Assembly (NCBI RefSeq): GCF_016722785.1
Contig: NZ_JAEQNE010000009.1
Coordinates: 1-64,000 of the forward strand
Length of the DNA: 64,000 nt
Origin: Ramlibacter monticola
Lineage (GTDB): Bacteria; Pseudomonadota; Gammaproteobacteria; Burkholderiales; Burkholderiaceae_C
Reading direction: 5' to 3'
Positions 10,632-18,562 of the stretch are shown in pieces. Every line of letters starts with the position of its first letter. Position 1 is the stretch's first letter. Both the position numbers and the translations under genes were made by a program. Under the pieces are notes generated by a model, which made no database searches, was not told the origin of the DNA, and was given only the letters and a program-made list of their open reading frames with translations.

Positions 10632-12047
10632 TCATCCCTTCAGCGTCTGCTCCAGCACGTGCAACTGCTGGTTCAACTCCGTCAGCTGCTGCCGCTCCGC
10701 CGAGATCTTGCGCACGGCGTGCAGCACGGTCGTGTGGTCGCGGCCGCCGAACAGCTCGCCGATCTCGGGCAGGCTCTTCTGGGTCAGCTCCTTGGCCAGG
10801 TACATCGCGATCTGGCGCGGGCGGGCGATCGAGGCCGGGCGCTTCTTCGAGTACATGTCGGCGACCTTGATCTTGTAGTAGTCGGCCACCGTCTTCTGGA
10901 TGTTCTCGACGCTGATCTGCCGGTTCTGGATCGACAGCAGGTCCCGCAGGGCCTCGCGCGCCAGCTGGATCGAGATCTCCTTCTGGTTGAAGCGCGAATA
11001 GGCCAGGATCTTGCGCAGCGCGCCTTCCAGCTCCCGCACGTTGGAACGCACGTTCTTGGCCACGAAGAAGGCGACTTCCTCGGGCATCTCGGCGTTCTCC
11101 TGCCGGGCCTTGTTGATCAGGATGGCCACGCGCATCTCCAGCTCGGGCGGCTCGATCGCGACCGTGAGGCCGGAATCAAAGCGGGAGATCAGGCGCTCGT
11201 GGATGTCCGCCAGGCCCTTCGGATAGGTGTCCGACGTCATCACGATGTGGCTCTTCTTGGCCAGCAGGGCCTCGAAGGCGTTGAAGAACTCTTCCTGCGT
11301 CCTGTCCTTGTTGGCGAAGAACTGGACGTCATCTATCAACAGGAGATCCAGGGAGTGGTAGCGCTCCTTGAATTCATCGAAGGTCTTGCGTTGGTACGCC
11401 TTCACCACGTCGGAAACGAACTGTTCCGCGTGGATGTAAAGCACCTTCGCCTGCGGCCGATCGGCCAACAACCGGTTACCGACTGCATGCACCAGGTGCG
11501 TCTTTCCCAGGCCCACGCCGCCGTAGATGAAGAGCGGGTTGTACAGCTGCCCGGGGGTGCCGGCGACGTGCATGGCGGCCGCGCGGGCCATGCGGTTGGC
11601 CGTGCCTTCGACCAGGTTGTCGAAGGTCAGGGCCGTGTTCAGGCGGGTCTTGAAGGCCGCGGAAGCAGGGTCTTCCTCGATGTCCGCGGGCTCCGCGACG
11701 GGCGCGTTGGCGGCCACCACGGAAGGCGCAGGATAAGTCCTGACGGTGTTTTCCCGAGGAGTGATCGCTAACTCGAGTTGCACCGGCTGGCCATAGAGCT
11801 TCTCCAGCACGGCGTTGATGCGGCCGGCATACTGGGCGCGGATCCAGTCGAGCTTGAAGCGGTTGGCGACGAACAGCGTGACGCGCGAAAAATCGTCGGT
11901 GACCTGGGCCGACAGCGGCTTGATCCAGGTGTTGAACTGCTGCTCGGGGAGCTCCTGCGCGAGTTGCTCGACACACGCCTGCCAAAGGCTGTCGCCTGCT
12001 TCCAGGCTGGGTGTTGCCGCCAGCCTGCTGTGTTGCCCCTCGCTCAT
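10632..12047 (-). CDS. chromosomal replication initiator DnaA
   Basis: Replication initiator, 471 residues, an AAA+ ATPase that binds DnaA boxes and melts the origin. Domain I is at the N-terminus (WQACVEQLAQELPEQQFNTWI). A variable linker follows, then the AAA+ domain with Walker A GGVGLGKTHL (near 175), Walker B LLLIDDVQFF (near 235), and the domain IV DNA-binding helix with RDHTTVLHAVRKI near 430-443. Transcribed leftward from the dnaA-rpmH gap, which contains DnaA boxes and probably autoregulates the gene. Confidence 0.99.
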   Translation of the reverse strand: MSEGQHSRLAATPSLEAGDSLWQACVEQLAQELPEQQFNTWIKPLSAQVTDDFSRVTLFVANRFKLDWIRAQYAGRINAVLEKLYGQPVQLELAITPRENTVRTYPAPSVVAANAPVAEPADIEEDPASAAFKTRLNTALTFDNLVEGTANRMARAAAMHVAGTPGQLYNPLFIYGGVGLGKTHLVHAVGNRLLADRPQAKVLYIHAEQFVSDVVKAYQRKTFDEFKERYHSLDLLLIDDVQFFANKDRTQEEFFNAFEALLAKKSHIVMTSDTYPKGLADIHERLISRFDSGLTVAIEPPELEMRVAILINKARQENAEMPEEVAFFVAKNVRSNVRELEGALRKILAYSRFNQKEISIQLAREALRDLLSIQNRQISVENIQKTVADYYKIKVADMYSKKRPASIARPRQIAMYLAKELTQKSLPEIGELFGGRDHTTVLHAVRKISAERQQLTELNQQLHVLEQTLKG

Positions 12048-12231
12048 CTTTGCCCCGTCGCTCCTGTGGATTAGTTTTCGCGCACGAAACGGCGCATTCT
12101 AGGGCGTCTACACCTTATCCACAAAGGCGATCTGCATGGCCCGACAGCCAGCGTGAAGGGACTTGACATCCAATTCGTTTGCCGGGGAATGCCTTTTCTG
12201 CGAGAATGCCGGGTTTTCCCGAGAACCGACC
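12048..12231. other. probable oriC / dnaA-rpmH divergent regulatory region
   Basis: This 184-bp divergent gap holds a perfect DnaA box, TTATCCACA, at 12115-12123 (plus strand), and a one-mismatch box, TAATCCACA, on the minus strand at 12065-12073. Position between dnaA and rpmH matches the origin site in many proteobacteria, and the divergent gene orientation fits. No long AT-rich unwinding stretch and no larger box cluster is seen, so the gap may instead be mainly the autoregulated dnaA promoter. The rpmH promoter must also lie here. Confidence 0.5.
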
Positions 12232-12366
12232 ATGAAACGCACCTACCAGCCTTCCAAAGTGCGCCGCGCGCGTACCCACGGCTTCCTCGTCCGGATGAAG
12301 ACCCGTGGCGGCCGCGCCGTCATCAACGCCCGCCGCGCCAAGGGGCGCAAGCGCCTGGCTGTCTAA
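12232..12366 (+). CDS. 50S ribosomal protein L34
   Basis: The 44-residue protein starts MKRTYQPSKVRRARTHGF and ends RAKGRKRLAV, the standard L34 sequence and length. The chosen ATG at 12232 follows GAGAACCGACC, and longer upstream frames lack family support. First gene of the rightward rpmH-rnpA-yidD-yidC series. Confidence 0.98.
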   Translation: MKRTYQPSKVRRARTHGFLVRMKTRGGRAVINARRAKGRKRLAV

Positions 12367-12409
12367 TCGGCCGCGTCCGATCGCAAGCGCGCGCCTGCGC
12401 CTGCCGACC

Positions 12410-12856
12410 GTGCAGCGGCTGAAGACCCGGGCACAGTACGAGGCAGCGATGGCAGGTGGCACCGTCTCCCGGACGCCGCACTTCGTGCTGCATCGCGCGC
12501 CGCTGGCCGCGCCGTCCGAACCCTCCGAGGCCCCCAGTCCGACCACCGGCGCCGCAGGCGCCGTTGCTGTGTCCGGGGCGGGCCGCGCCAGGCCGCTGTT
12601 CCCGGTGCGCGAAGAGCCCTGGGTCGGTGCGGTCGTGCCGAAGCGCTGGGCGAAACGGGCGGTCACCCGCAACGGCATCCGGCGCCAGATCTACGCCGTG
12701 AGCGCGTCCTACGCCTCGCGCCTGCCCGCAGCCGCCCACGTGGTGCGGCTGCGGATGGACTTCGCCCGCGCGGAATTCCCCAGCGCCTGGTCCGACGCAC
12801 TGAAGGCCTCGGTGCGGCGCGAACTGCTGCAGTTGTTCGAGCGGGTAGCGGCATGA
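12410..12856 (+). CDS. ribonuclease P protein component
   Basis: Protein subunit of RNase P, which matures tRNA 5' ends. A GTG at 12410 gives VQRLKTRAQYEAAMAGG, the usual RnpA start, and a 148-residue protein; an upstream frame to 12305 overlaps rpmH and lacks family similarity. The RNR-type motif is present as KRWAKRAVTRNGIRRQIY (near 72-89). A Pro/Ala/Gly-rich insertion of about 35 residues (near 28-62) sits between the first strands and makes it longer than E. coli RnpA (119). Overlaps yidD by 4 bp (ATGA). Confidence 0.9.
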   Translation: MQRLKTRAQYEAAMAGGTVSRTPHFVLHRAPLAAPSEPSEAPSPTTGAAGAVAVSGAGRARPLFPVREEPWVGAVVPKRWAKRAVTRNGIRRQIYAVSASYASRLPAAAHVVRLRMDFARAEFPSAWSDALKASVRRELLQLFERVAA

Positions 12857-13119
12857 ACATCGCCCAGCGCATCCTGGTCGGCATCGTGAAGGCCTACCGC
12901 CTCACGCTGTCGCCGTGGATCGGCTCGGCCTGCCGCTTCACGCCGACCTGTTCCGCCTATGCCCTGCAGGCCCTGCAGGAGCATGGCGCGGCCGCGGGCG
13001 CTTATCTCACGGTCACCCGCATCGCGCGCTGCCATCCCTGGTGCGCCGGCGGGCACGATCCCGTCCCGCAAGCGAAGCCACGAATCTTCGCGTTCCTCCA
13101 TCAGAAGAAACTTCCATGA
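12853..13119 (+). CDS. membrane protein insertion efficiency factor YidD
   Basis: An 88-residue YidD-family protein that assists YidC-dependent membrane protein insertion. The conserved core is present: YRLTLSPWIG, CRFTPTCSAYALQAL and IARCHPWCAGGHDPVP, including the three family cysteines. It overlaps rnpA by 4 bp at the start and yidC by 4 bp at the end, so the three are probably translationally coupled. Confidence 0.95.
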   Translation: MNIAQRILVGIVKAYRLTLSPWIGSACRFTPTCSAYALQALQEHGAAAGAYLTVTRIARCHPWCAGGHDPVPQAKPRIFAFLHQKKLP

Positions 13120-14807
13120 CCGACATCCGCCGCACCATCCTCTGGGTGATCTTCGGCTTCTCCCTCGTCATGCTGTGGGACCAGTGGCAGGTCTTCAACG
13201 GCAAGCCGGCGACCTTCTTCCCCTCGCCGCCGAAGCAGAGCGCGACCGCGCCCAAGGGCGCGGCCAGCGCGGTGCCCACGCCGGCGCCCGCGGGCCCCTC
13301 CGCGGTGCCGGCCACGGCCAGCGCCGTGGTGCCGGGCGCGGTGCCCGGGGCGTCCCCGGCCGCGTCGCGCGAGCGCATCACGGTGAAGACCGACATGATG
13401 GAAGTCGTCTTCGATCCCGAGGGCGCGACCATCGTGCACACGGACTACCCGAAGCTCGCGGGCGACAAGCCGGGCATCCCCTTCGTGCTGCTGGACCAGG
13501 GGCCGGACCGCGTGTACGTGGCGCAGTCGGGCCTGATCGGCGGCGACTTCCCGACGCACAAGACGGTGATGGCCGCGGTGCCGGGCGAACGCACGCTGCG
13601 CGACGGCCAGAACGACCTGTCCATCCGCTTCGAGTCGCCGGTGCAGGGCGGCGTGAAGCTGGCCAAGACCTACCGGTTCAAGCGCGGTGCCTATGACGTC
13701 GAGGTGAAGCACGAGGTGATCAACGCCGGCAGCGCGCCGGTGTCGCCGCAGCTGTACCTGCAGCTCGTGCGCGACGGCAACAAGCTGCCGGGCGAGTCGT
13801 CCTTCTATTCCACCTTCACCGGCCCGGCGGTCTACACGCACGAGAAGAAGTTCCAGAAGGTGGAGTTCAGCGACATCGAGAAGGGCAAGGCCGATTTCGA
13901 GAAGGCCTCCGGCGACGGCTACGTGGCGATGGTGCAGCACTACTTCGCCAGCGCCTGGCTCCTGCCGGACGGCCTCAAGCGCGACCTGTTCATGCGCAAG
14001 GTGGACAACAACCTGTATGCGGCCGGCATGATCACCTCGCTGCCCGCCATCGCCCCCGGGGCGGCGCAGACCGTGGACGCGCGCTTCTTCGCCGGCCCGC
14101 AGGAAGAAAAGACGCTGGAGAAGATCTACCCCGGCCTGGACCTGGTGAAGGACTACGGCTGGCTGACCATCCTGGCCAAGCCGCTGTACTGGCTGCTCTC
14201 CAAGCTGCACGACTTCATCCGCAACTGGGGCTGGTCCATCATGGCCCTGGTGCTGATCATCAAGATCGCCTTCTACTGGCTGCAGGCCAAGGGCTACGAG
14301 AGCATGGCCAAGATGAAGGCCATCAACCCGAAGGTGATGGCCCTGCGCGAGCGCTACAAGGACAACCCGCAGCAGATGCAGCAGGAGATGATGCGCATCT
14401 ACCGCGAGGAGAAGGTCAACCCGCTGGGCGGCTGCCTGCCGATCTTCATCCAGATCCCGGTGTTCATCGCGCTGTACTGGGTGCTGCTGTCCTCGGTGGA
14501 GATGCGCGGCGCGCCCTGGATCGGCTGGATCCACGACCTGTCGCAGAAGGACCCCTACTTCATCCTGCCGGTGGTGATGACGCTGTCGACGCTGCTGCAG
14601 ACCGCGCTGAACCCGGTCCCGCCGGACCCGATGCAGGCCAAGATGATGTGGTTCATGCCGCTCATCTTCTCGGTGATGTTCTTCTTCTTCCCGGCCGGCC
14701 TGGTGCTGTACTGGATCACGAACAACATCCTGTCGATCGCGCAGCAGTGGCTGATCAACACGCGGATGGGGGTGCCGCCGGAGTTCAACCTGCCGAAGTT
14801 CCGGTAA
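13116..14807 (+). CDS. membrane protein insertase YidC
   Basis: Inner-membrane insertase/foldase of 563 residues. The start MTDIRRTILWVIFGFSLVML provides the first membrane helix; the open frame extends upstream to 12915, but that part overlaps yidD and has no family similarity. A Pro/Ala-rich linker is followed by the large periplasmic domain (about 90-340) and the conserved five-helix core, including LGGCLPIFIQIPVFIALYWV (near 435-455) and FPAGLVLYWITNN near 525. Followed by a strong hairpin terminator inside a repeat. Confidence 0.98.
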   Translation: MTDIRRTILWVIFGFSLVMLWDQWQVFNGKPATFFPSPPKQSATAPKGAASAVPTPAPAGPSAVPATASAVVPGAVPGASPAASRERITVKTDMMEVVFDPEGATIVHTDYPKLAGDKPGIPFVLLDQGPDRVYVAQSGLIGGDFPTHKTVMAAVPGERTLRDGQNDLSIRFESPVQGGVKLAKTYRFKRGAYDVEVKHEVINAGSAPVSPQLYLQLVRDGNKLPGESSFYSTFTGPAVYTHEKKFQKVEFSDIEKGKADFEKASGDGYVAMVQHYFASAWLLPDGLKRDLFMRKVDNNLYAAGMITSLPAIAPGAAQTVDARFFAGPQEEKTLEKIYPGLDLVKDYGWLTILAKPLYWLLSKLHDFIRNWGWSIMALVLIIKIAFYWLQAKGYESMAKMKAINPKVMALRERYKDNPQQMQQEMMRIYREEKVNPLGGCLPIFIQIPVFIALYWVLLSSVEMRGAPWIGWIHDLSQKDPYFILPVVMTLSTLLQTALNPVPPDPMQAKMMWFMPLIFSVMFFFFPAGLVLYWITNNILSIAQQWLINTRMGVPPEFNLPKFR

Positions 14808-14812
14808 CTCCG

Positions 14813-14908
14813 TCATCCCCGCGCAGGCGGGGGATCCAGAAAGGGCCGCTTCGCGGCCCTTTCCTTTTCAAACGCCCTGGATCCCCGCCTCCGCGGAGAG
14901 GACGGAGG
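14813..14908. repeat. REP-like inverted pair enclosing a terminator
   Basis: CGTCATCCCCGCGCAGGCGG plus GGGATCCAG at the left, and CTGGATCCCCGCC...GGACGG at the right, are halves of the repeat family seen at 9.1 and 10.5 kb. Between them (14840-14862) is a perfect 10-bp stem AAAGGGCCGC/GCGGCCCTTT with a 3-nt loop and a T-rich tail, a rho-independent terminator for yidC. Confidence 0.8.
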
Positions 14909-14925
14909 GCGAGGACAATCGCCCC

Positions 14926-16290
14926 ATGCTCTCCCGCCTCGACCAGCCCATCGCCGCCATCGCCACCGCCCCCGGCCGCGGCGCGGTGGGCATCGTGCGG
15001 GTCTCGGCGAAGGACGTGCAGGCGGTGATCGCAGCCGTCTGCGGCCGCGCCCTGCGGCCGCGCGAGGCCACCTACCTGCCCTTCCGCGCCGGCGACGGCA
15101 GCGCCATCGACCAGGGCCTCGCGATCCACTTCCCCGCGCCGCATTCCTACACCGGCGAGGACGTGCTGGAACTGCAGGCGCACGGCGGGCCGGTGGTGCT
15201 GCAGCTGCTGCTGGCGCGCTGCCTCGAAGCCGGTGCCGCGATGCAGCTGCGCGTCGCCGAGCCTGGCGAGTTCACGCGCCGCGCCTTCCTCAATGGCAAG
15301 CTCGATCTCGCGCAGGCCGAGGCCATCGCCGACCTGATCGACGCCAGCACCGAGGCGGCGGCCCGCAGCGCGACGCGCTCGCTGGCCGGCGAGTTCTCGC
15401 GCGAGATCCACGCCCTGCGCGATGCGCTGATCGACCTGCGCATGCTGGTCGAGGCCACCCTCGACTTCCCCGAGGAGGAGATCGACTTCCTGCAGAAGGC
15501 TGACGCGCAGGGCCAGCTGGACCGGCTGCAGGCCAGGCTCGCGCGCGTGATGCAGCGCGCGCACCAGGGCGCGCTGCTGCGCGAAGGCATCAACGTGGTG
15601 ATCGCGGGGCAGCCGAACGCCGGCAAGAGCTCTCTGCTCAATGCGCTGGCGGGCGCGGAGCTCGCCATCGTGACGCCGATCCCCGGCACCACGCGCGACG
15701 TGGTGCGGCAGACGATCCAGATCGAGGGCGTGCCGCTGCACGTGGTCGACACCGCCGGCCTGCGCGAAGGCGCGGACCAGGTGGAGCAGATCGGCATCGA
15801 GCGCGCCTGGGGCCAGATCGAGAAGGCCGACGCGGTGGTGTTCCTCCACGACCTGACGCGCGCGGCGTCCGGGGAGTACCGCGCTGCGGATGAAGCGATC
15901 GCGGCGAAGCTGCCGACGGATGTGCCGGTGGTGGATGTGTGGAACAAGAGCGATGCCATGCCCGTCGTTCCCGCGCACGCGGGCATCCAGCTCTCCGCGA
16001 AAACCGGCGCAGGCCTCGATGCCTTGCGCAGGAAACTCCTCGAACTCGCCGGCTGGCAGTCCGCCCCCGAGGGCGTCTTCATCGCCCGCGAACGCCACCT
16101 GCACGCCCTGCGCCGCGTCGACGCGCATCTCATGGAGGCCGCCGCCCACCTCGCGCGGGAAGCGCAGGCGCTCGACCTGCTGGCGGAAGAACTGCGGCTG
16201 GCGCAGAACGCGCTGTCGGAGATCACCGGGGAGTTCAGCGCCGACGATCTGCTGGGAGTGATCTTCAGCCGCTTCTGCATCGGCAAGTAG
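14926..16290 (+). CDS. tRNA modification GTPase MnmE
   Basis: With MnmG it builds the cmnm5U34 wobble modification in tRNA. 454 residues: an N-terminal formyl-THF-binding domain (TIAAIATAPGRGAVGIVRVS-like start), helical domain, and G domain with P-loop GQPNAGKSS (near 227), GTTRD (near 253), DTAG (near 272) and NKSD (near 343), ending in the family C-terminal CIGK. Between NKSD and SAKTGAG the loop reads MPVVPAHAGIQ, which is the translation of a genomic REP-like repeat (15962-15990). The GTPase motifs around it are intact, so the protein is probably functional. Confidence 0.97.
   Translation: MLSRLDQPIAAIATAPGRGAVGIVRVSAKDVQAVIAAVCGRALRPREATYLPFRAGDGSAIDQGLAIHFPAPHSYTGEDVLELQAHGGPVVLQLLLARCLEAGAAMQLRVAEPGEFTRRAFLNGKLDLAQAEAIADLIDASTEAAARSATRSLAGEFSREIHALRDALIDLRMLVEATLDFPEEEIDFLQKADAQGQLDRLQARLARVMQRAHQGALLREGINVVIAGQPNAGKSSLLNALAGAELAIVTPIPGTTRDVVRQTIQIEGVPLHVVDTAGLREGADQVEQIGIERAWGQIEKADAVVFLHDLTRAASGEYRAADEAIAAKLPTDVPVVDVWNKSDAMPVVPAHAGIQLSAKTGAGLDALRRKLLELAGWQSAPEGVFIARERHLHALRRVDAHLMEAAAHLAREAQALDLLAEELRLAQNALSEITGEFSADDLLGVIFSRFCIGK
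15962..15990. repeat. REP-like hairpin inside mnmE coding sequence
   Basis: CCGTCGTTCCCGCGCACGCG followed by GGCATCCAG is a one-hairpin copy of the intergenic repeat family, located in frame within mnmE. It encodes VVPAHAGIQ between the NKSD and SAKTG motifs of the G domain, a loop that varies in the family, so a 3n-length insertion could be tolerated. Confidence 0.75.
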
Positions 16291-16518
16291 CCCACGACGT
16301 GCATCGGCTATCGAGGCCTGGCCGCCGTCCGAAGATCGAGGGGCCCGGCCTGCCGGATCCTGTTATTCCTGACGCCGCCACCGCTCGTTCCCTCCCGCGC
16401 ACCGCCCGTCCGCGCAAACCACAGAGGGGCGTTACCCGCGAAGAAAGGCACCGTATCTCGTGTAATTTGCAGGTAACAGCGCTTGTTCGGCACACCGGGC
16501 TCCGTTTAACTTGCCGGC

Positions 16519-17010
16519 ATGAATGCGCCTCTTCCGACTCCGGTCAAATTCGACGTGCAGGGCCTGGTGCAGGCCATCGGCCGCAACCAGACCGCAGATG
16601 CCTTCCGCCCCCAGCTCAATCCCACCCAGTGGGAAATCCTCGGCTCCTACCTGCAGCCCTTCGCCGTGCGGCAGGGGCAGGTCCTCATCGAGCAGAACGC
16701 GACCGACCGCACCGTGTACATCGTGGAATCGGGCGCGCTCACGGTGCACTACGAGGACGACAAGAAACGGCTGCGGCTGGCCAGCGTGGAAGGCGGGTCC
16801 GCCGTGGGGGAAGGCGCCTTCTTCACCCGCAACCCGCGCAATGCGACCGTGCAGGCCGCCAGTGCGTGCAAGCTGTGGTCGCTGTCGCCGATCCGCTTCA
16901 CCGAGCTCTCCAACCGGCAGCCCGCGCTCGCGCTGGAGCTCGCGATGGCGCTCGGCTCGCTGGTGTCGCGGCGGCTGGCCAACCGGCCCAAACGGGTGGC
17001 GGTCACCTGA
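16519..17010 (+). CDS. stand-alone cyclic nucleotide-binding domain protein
   Basis: A 163-residue protein with one cNMP-binding beta-barrel (about 45-145): LQPFAVRQGQVLIEQNATDRTVYIVESGALTVHY is the start of the fold and GSAVGEGAFFTRNPRNATVQA the phosphate-binding cassette region. The usual RxS/T pair of the cassette is represented by RNAT. No Crp-type helix-turn-helix follows, so it is a single-domain sensor rather than a transcription factor, and whether it binds cAMP, c-di-GMP or nothing is unknown. Preceded by a 228-bp gap without recognised features and followed by a short palindrome at 17011-17024. Confidence 0.75.
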   Translation: MNAPLPTPVKFDVQGLVQAIGRNQTADAFRPQLNPTQWEILGSYLQPFAVRQGQVLIEQNATDRTVYIVESGALTVHYEDDKKRLRLASVEGGSAVGEGAFFTRNPRNATVQAASACKLWSLSPIRFTELSNRQPALALELAMALGSLVSRRLANRPKRVAVT

Positions 17011-17168
17011 GCGGCACGTGCCGCCTGTCCGGCGCACCGCGACGCTCGTCCCGGAACGCCCGCACGCGTGTGGCGGCGTGGCAAAACCCCTGAAATGCGT
17101 CGCGCACTGTCCCTAAACTGGGATCGCGGCGCCCCGATCAACCCCCAGGCAGCGCGCAGGAAGTACCC

Positions 17169-17957
17169 ATGTCCCTCTTCAGCTGGTTCTCTTCGGGCCG
17201 GAAAAGCAAGCACGACGCGAGGCCGAGCGGCCTCCCGAGTTCGTCGTTCTCGCGCCTGGACTCCACCAAGCCGGTGAACGGCGCGCAGGCGGCCCACCAC
17301 GCCTCGCACGGGCGCTCGTCGGAGCGCAAGCACGAACGCAGCGCGAACCGGGAGCACCTGTACGCGGTGGTGCGCGAGGCCATGGTGCGCGCCGGCGTGC
17401 TGTCCTCCAGCTACAAGTTCAAGGTGCTGTCGCTCGACCCGCACGGCAAGCAGTACATGGTGATGGTGGACCTGATGCGCGGCGCCGTGAGCGAGTCCTC
17501 GCGCATGGCGGAGATCGAGGCGACCGTCGCCCAGTCGGCGCGGGCCAAGTACGACATCCTCGTCACGGCGGTGTACTGGCGCGCCAGCGAGCACGTCTCG
17601 GTCGGCGATCCGCGCGTCGGCTCGGTGTCGCAGCCGGCCCCGCTGATGGCGGAGCCGCCGCAGCGCCGCCCGCATTCGCGCCCCGCGCCGCTGGAGAGCA
17701 TCTCGCGTCCCGCCCCGCTGCAGGCGGTTTCCCGCCCGGCGCCGGTCGATCCCCTGCAGGCCGACGAAGTGGCGGCCTTCCAGAAGGCGCTGAATGCCGG
17801 CCTGCGCGGCGAGCGCGCACTGGCCGTGGCGAACGCGGGCCGCGGCGCGGCGCACCAGAACTACACGCTGCTGACCGGATTCGAAGACACCGAGATGGTG
17901 GCGGACGACGCGCCGGGGGCGCAGCTGAGCGCGACGCAGTACGGCGCGCTGCGTTGA
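17169..17957 (+). CDS. conserved hypothetical protein with SRPAPL repeats
   Basis: 262 residues, not recognised. A basic Ser-rich N-terminus (1-60) precedes a compact region (about 62-140, EHLYAVVREAMVRAGVLSSSYKFKVLSLD onward) predicted alpha/beta in character. Then comes a Pro-rich linker with four copies of a S(Q/R)PAP(L/V) motif (about 155-195), an AAFQKALNAGLRGERALA helix, and a C-terminal GFEDTEM...LSATQYGALR tail. No signal peptide or membrane helix is seen. It stands alone between a cNMP-binding protein and the convergent apt gene. Confidence 0.65.
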   Translation: MSLFSWFSSGRKSKHDARPSGLPSSSFSRLDSTKPVNGAQAAHHASHGRSSERKHERSANREHLYAVVREAMVRAGVLSSSYKFKVLSLDPHGKQYMVMVDLMRGAVSESSRMAEIEATVAQSARAKYDILVTAVYWRASEHVSVGDPRVGSVSQPAPLMAEPPQRRPHSRPAPLESISRPAPLQAVSRPAPVDPLQADEVAAFQKALNAGLRGERALAVANAGRGAAHQNYTLLTGFEDTEMVADDAPGAQLSATQYGALR

Positions 17958-17963
17958 TCACGC

Positions 17964-17991
17964 GTCATTCCCGCCTGCGCGTGAATGACGA
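17964..17991. terminator. hairpin between hypothetical gene and apt
   Basis: CGTCATTC at 17964-17971 pairs with GAATGACG at 17984-17991 around a GC-rich loop in a 37-bp convergent gap. It is a compact member of the REP-like family and likely acts as a bidirectional 3'-end structure. No strong U tract is present. Confidence 0.55.
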
Positions 17992-17994
17992 CGA

Positions 17995-18561
17995 TCAGTG
18001 CCCCGCGAAGTGCACCAGCGTGAACAGGTCCAGCCCGCCTTCGCGCAGCCGCACCGAGCCTCCCAGCTCCGGCAGGTCCACGATGGCCGCCCCTTCGATC
18101 ACCGTGCCCCCCAGTTTCTCCAGCAGCTTCTTGCCGGCCATCATCGTGCCGCCGGTGGCGATCAGGTCGTCGATCAGCAGCACGCGCTGTCCCGGCTTGA
18201 CGGCGTCCGTGTGCAGTTCCACCGTCGCACTGCCGTATTCGAGCTCGTAGGTCTCTTCCACCGTCGTGAACGGCAGCTTGCCCTTCTTGCGGATCGGCAC
18301 GAAGCCCACCCCCAGCTCGTAGGCGATCACGGAGCCGAGGATGAAGCCGCGCGCGTCGAGGCCGGCAACCACGTCCGGGCGGCGGTCCATGTAGCGGTGC
18401 ACGAAGGCGTCGATCAGGACCCGGAAGACCTTGGGGTCCTGCAGCAGCGGCGTGATGTCGCGGAACTGCACGCCGGGAGCCGGCCAGTCGGGCACGGTGC
18501 GGATGTGGCTGCGCAGGTAGTCCCCGACGCCGAACGGAATCTCTTGCATCTCGACTTTCAC
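17995..18561 (-). CDS. adenine phosphoribosyltransferase
   Basis: Purine salvage enzyme that joins adenine and PRPP to make AMP. 188 residues from a GTG at 18561, which follows the stop of the antiporter gene by one base; an ATG four codons in (18549) is the alternative. The PRPP-binding loop VLLIDDLIATGGTM is clear (about 127-140), preceded by VVAGLDARGFILGSVIAYELG. Read from the same strand as the Kef-type gene, so the two probably share a transcript. Confidence 0.95.
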   Translation of the reverse strand: MKVEMQEIPFGVGDYLRSHIRTVPDWPAPGVQFRDITPLLQDPKVFRVLIDAFVHRYMDRRPDVVAGLDARGFILGSVIAYELGVGFVPIRKKGKLPFTTVEETYELEYGSATVELHTDAVKPGQRVLLIDDLIATGGTMMAGKKLLEKLGGTVIEGAAIVDLPELGGSVRLREGGLDLFTLVHFAGH

Positions 18562-18562
18562 T

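Noticed and set aside
12915..13115. N-terminal extension of yidC
   Set aside because: Overlaps yidD in another frame and lacks homology; the ATG at 13116 gives the standard YidC start.
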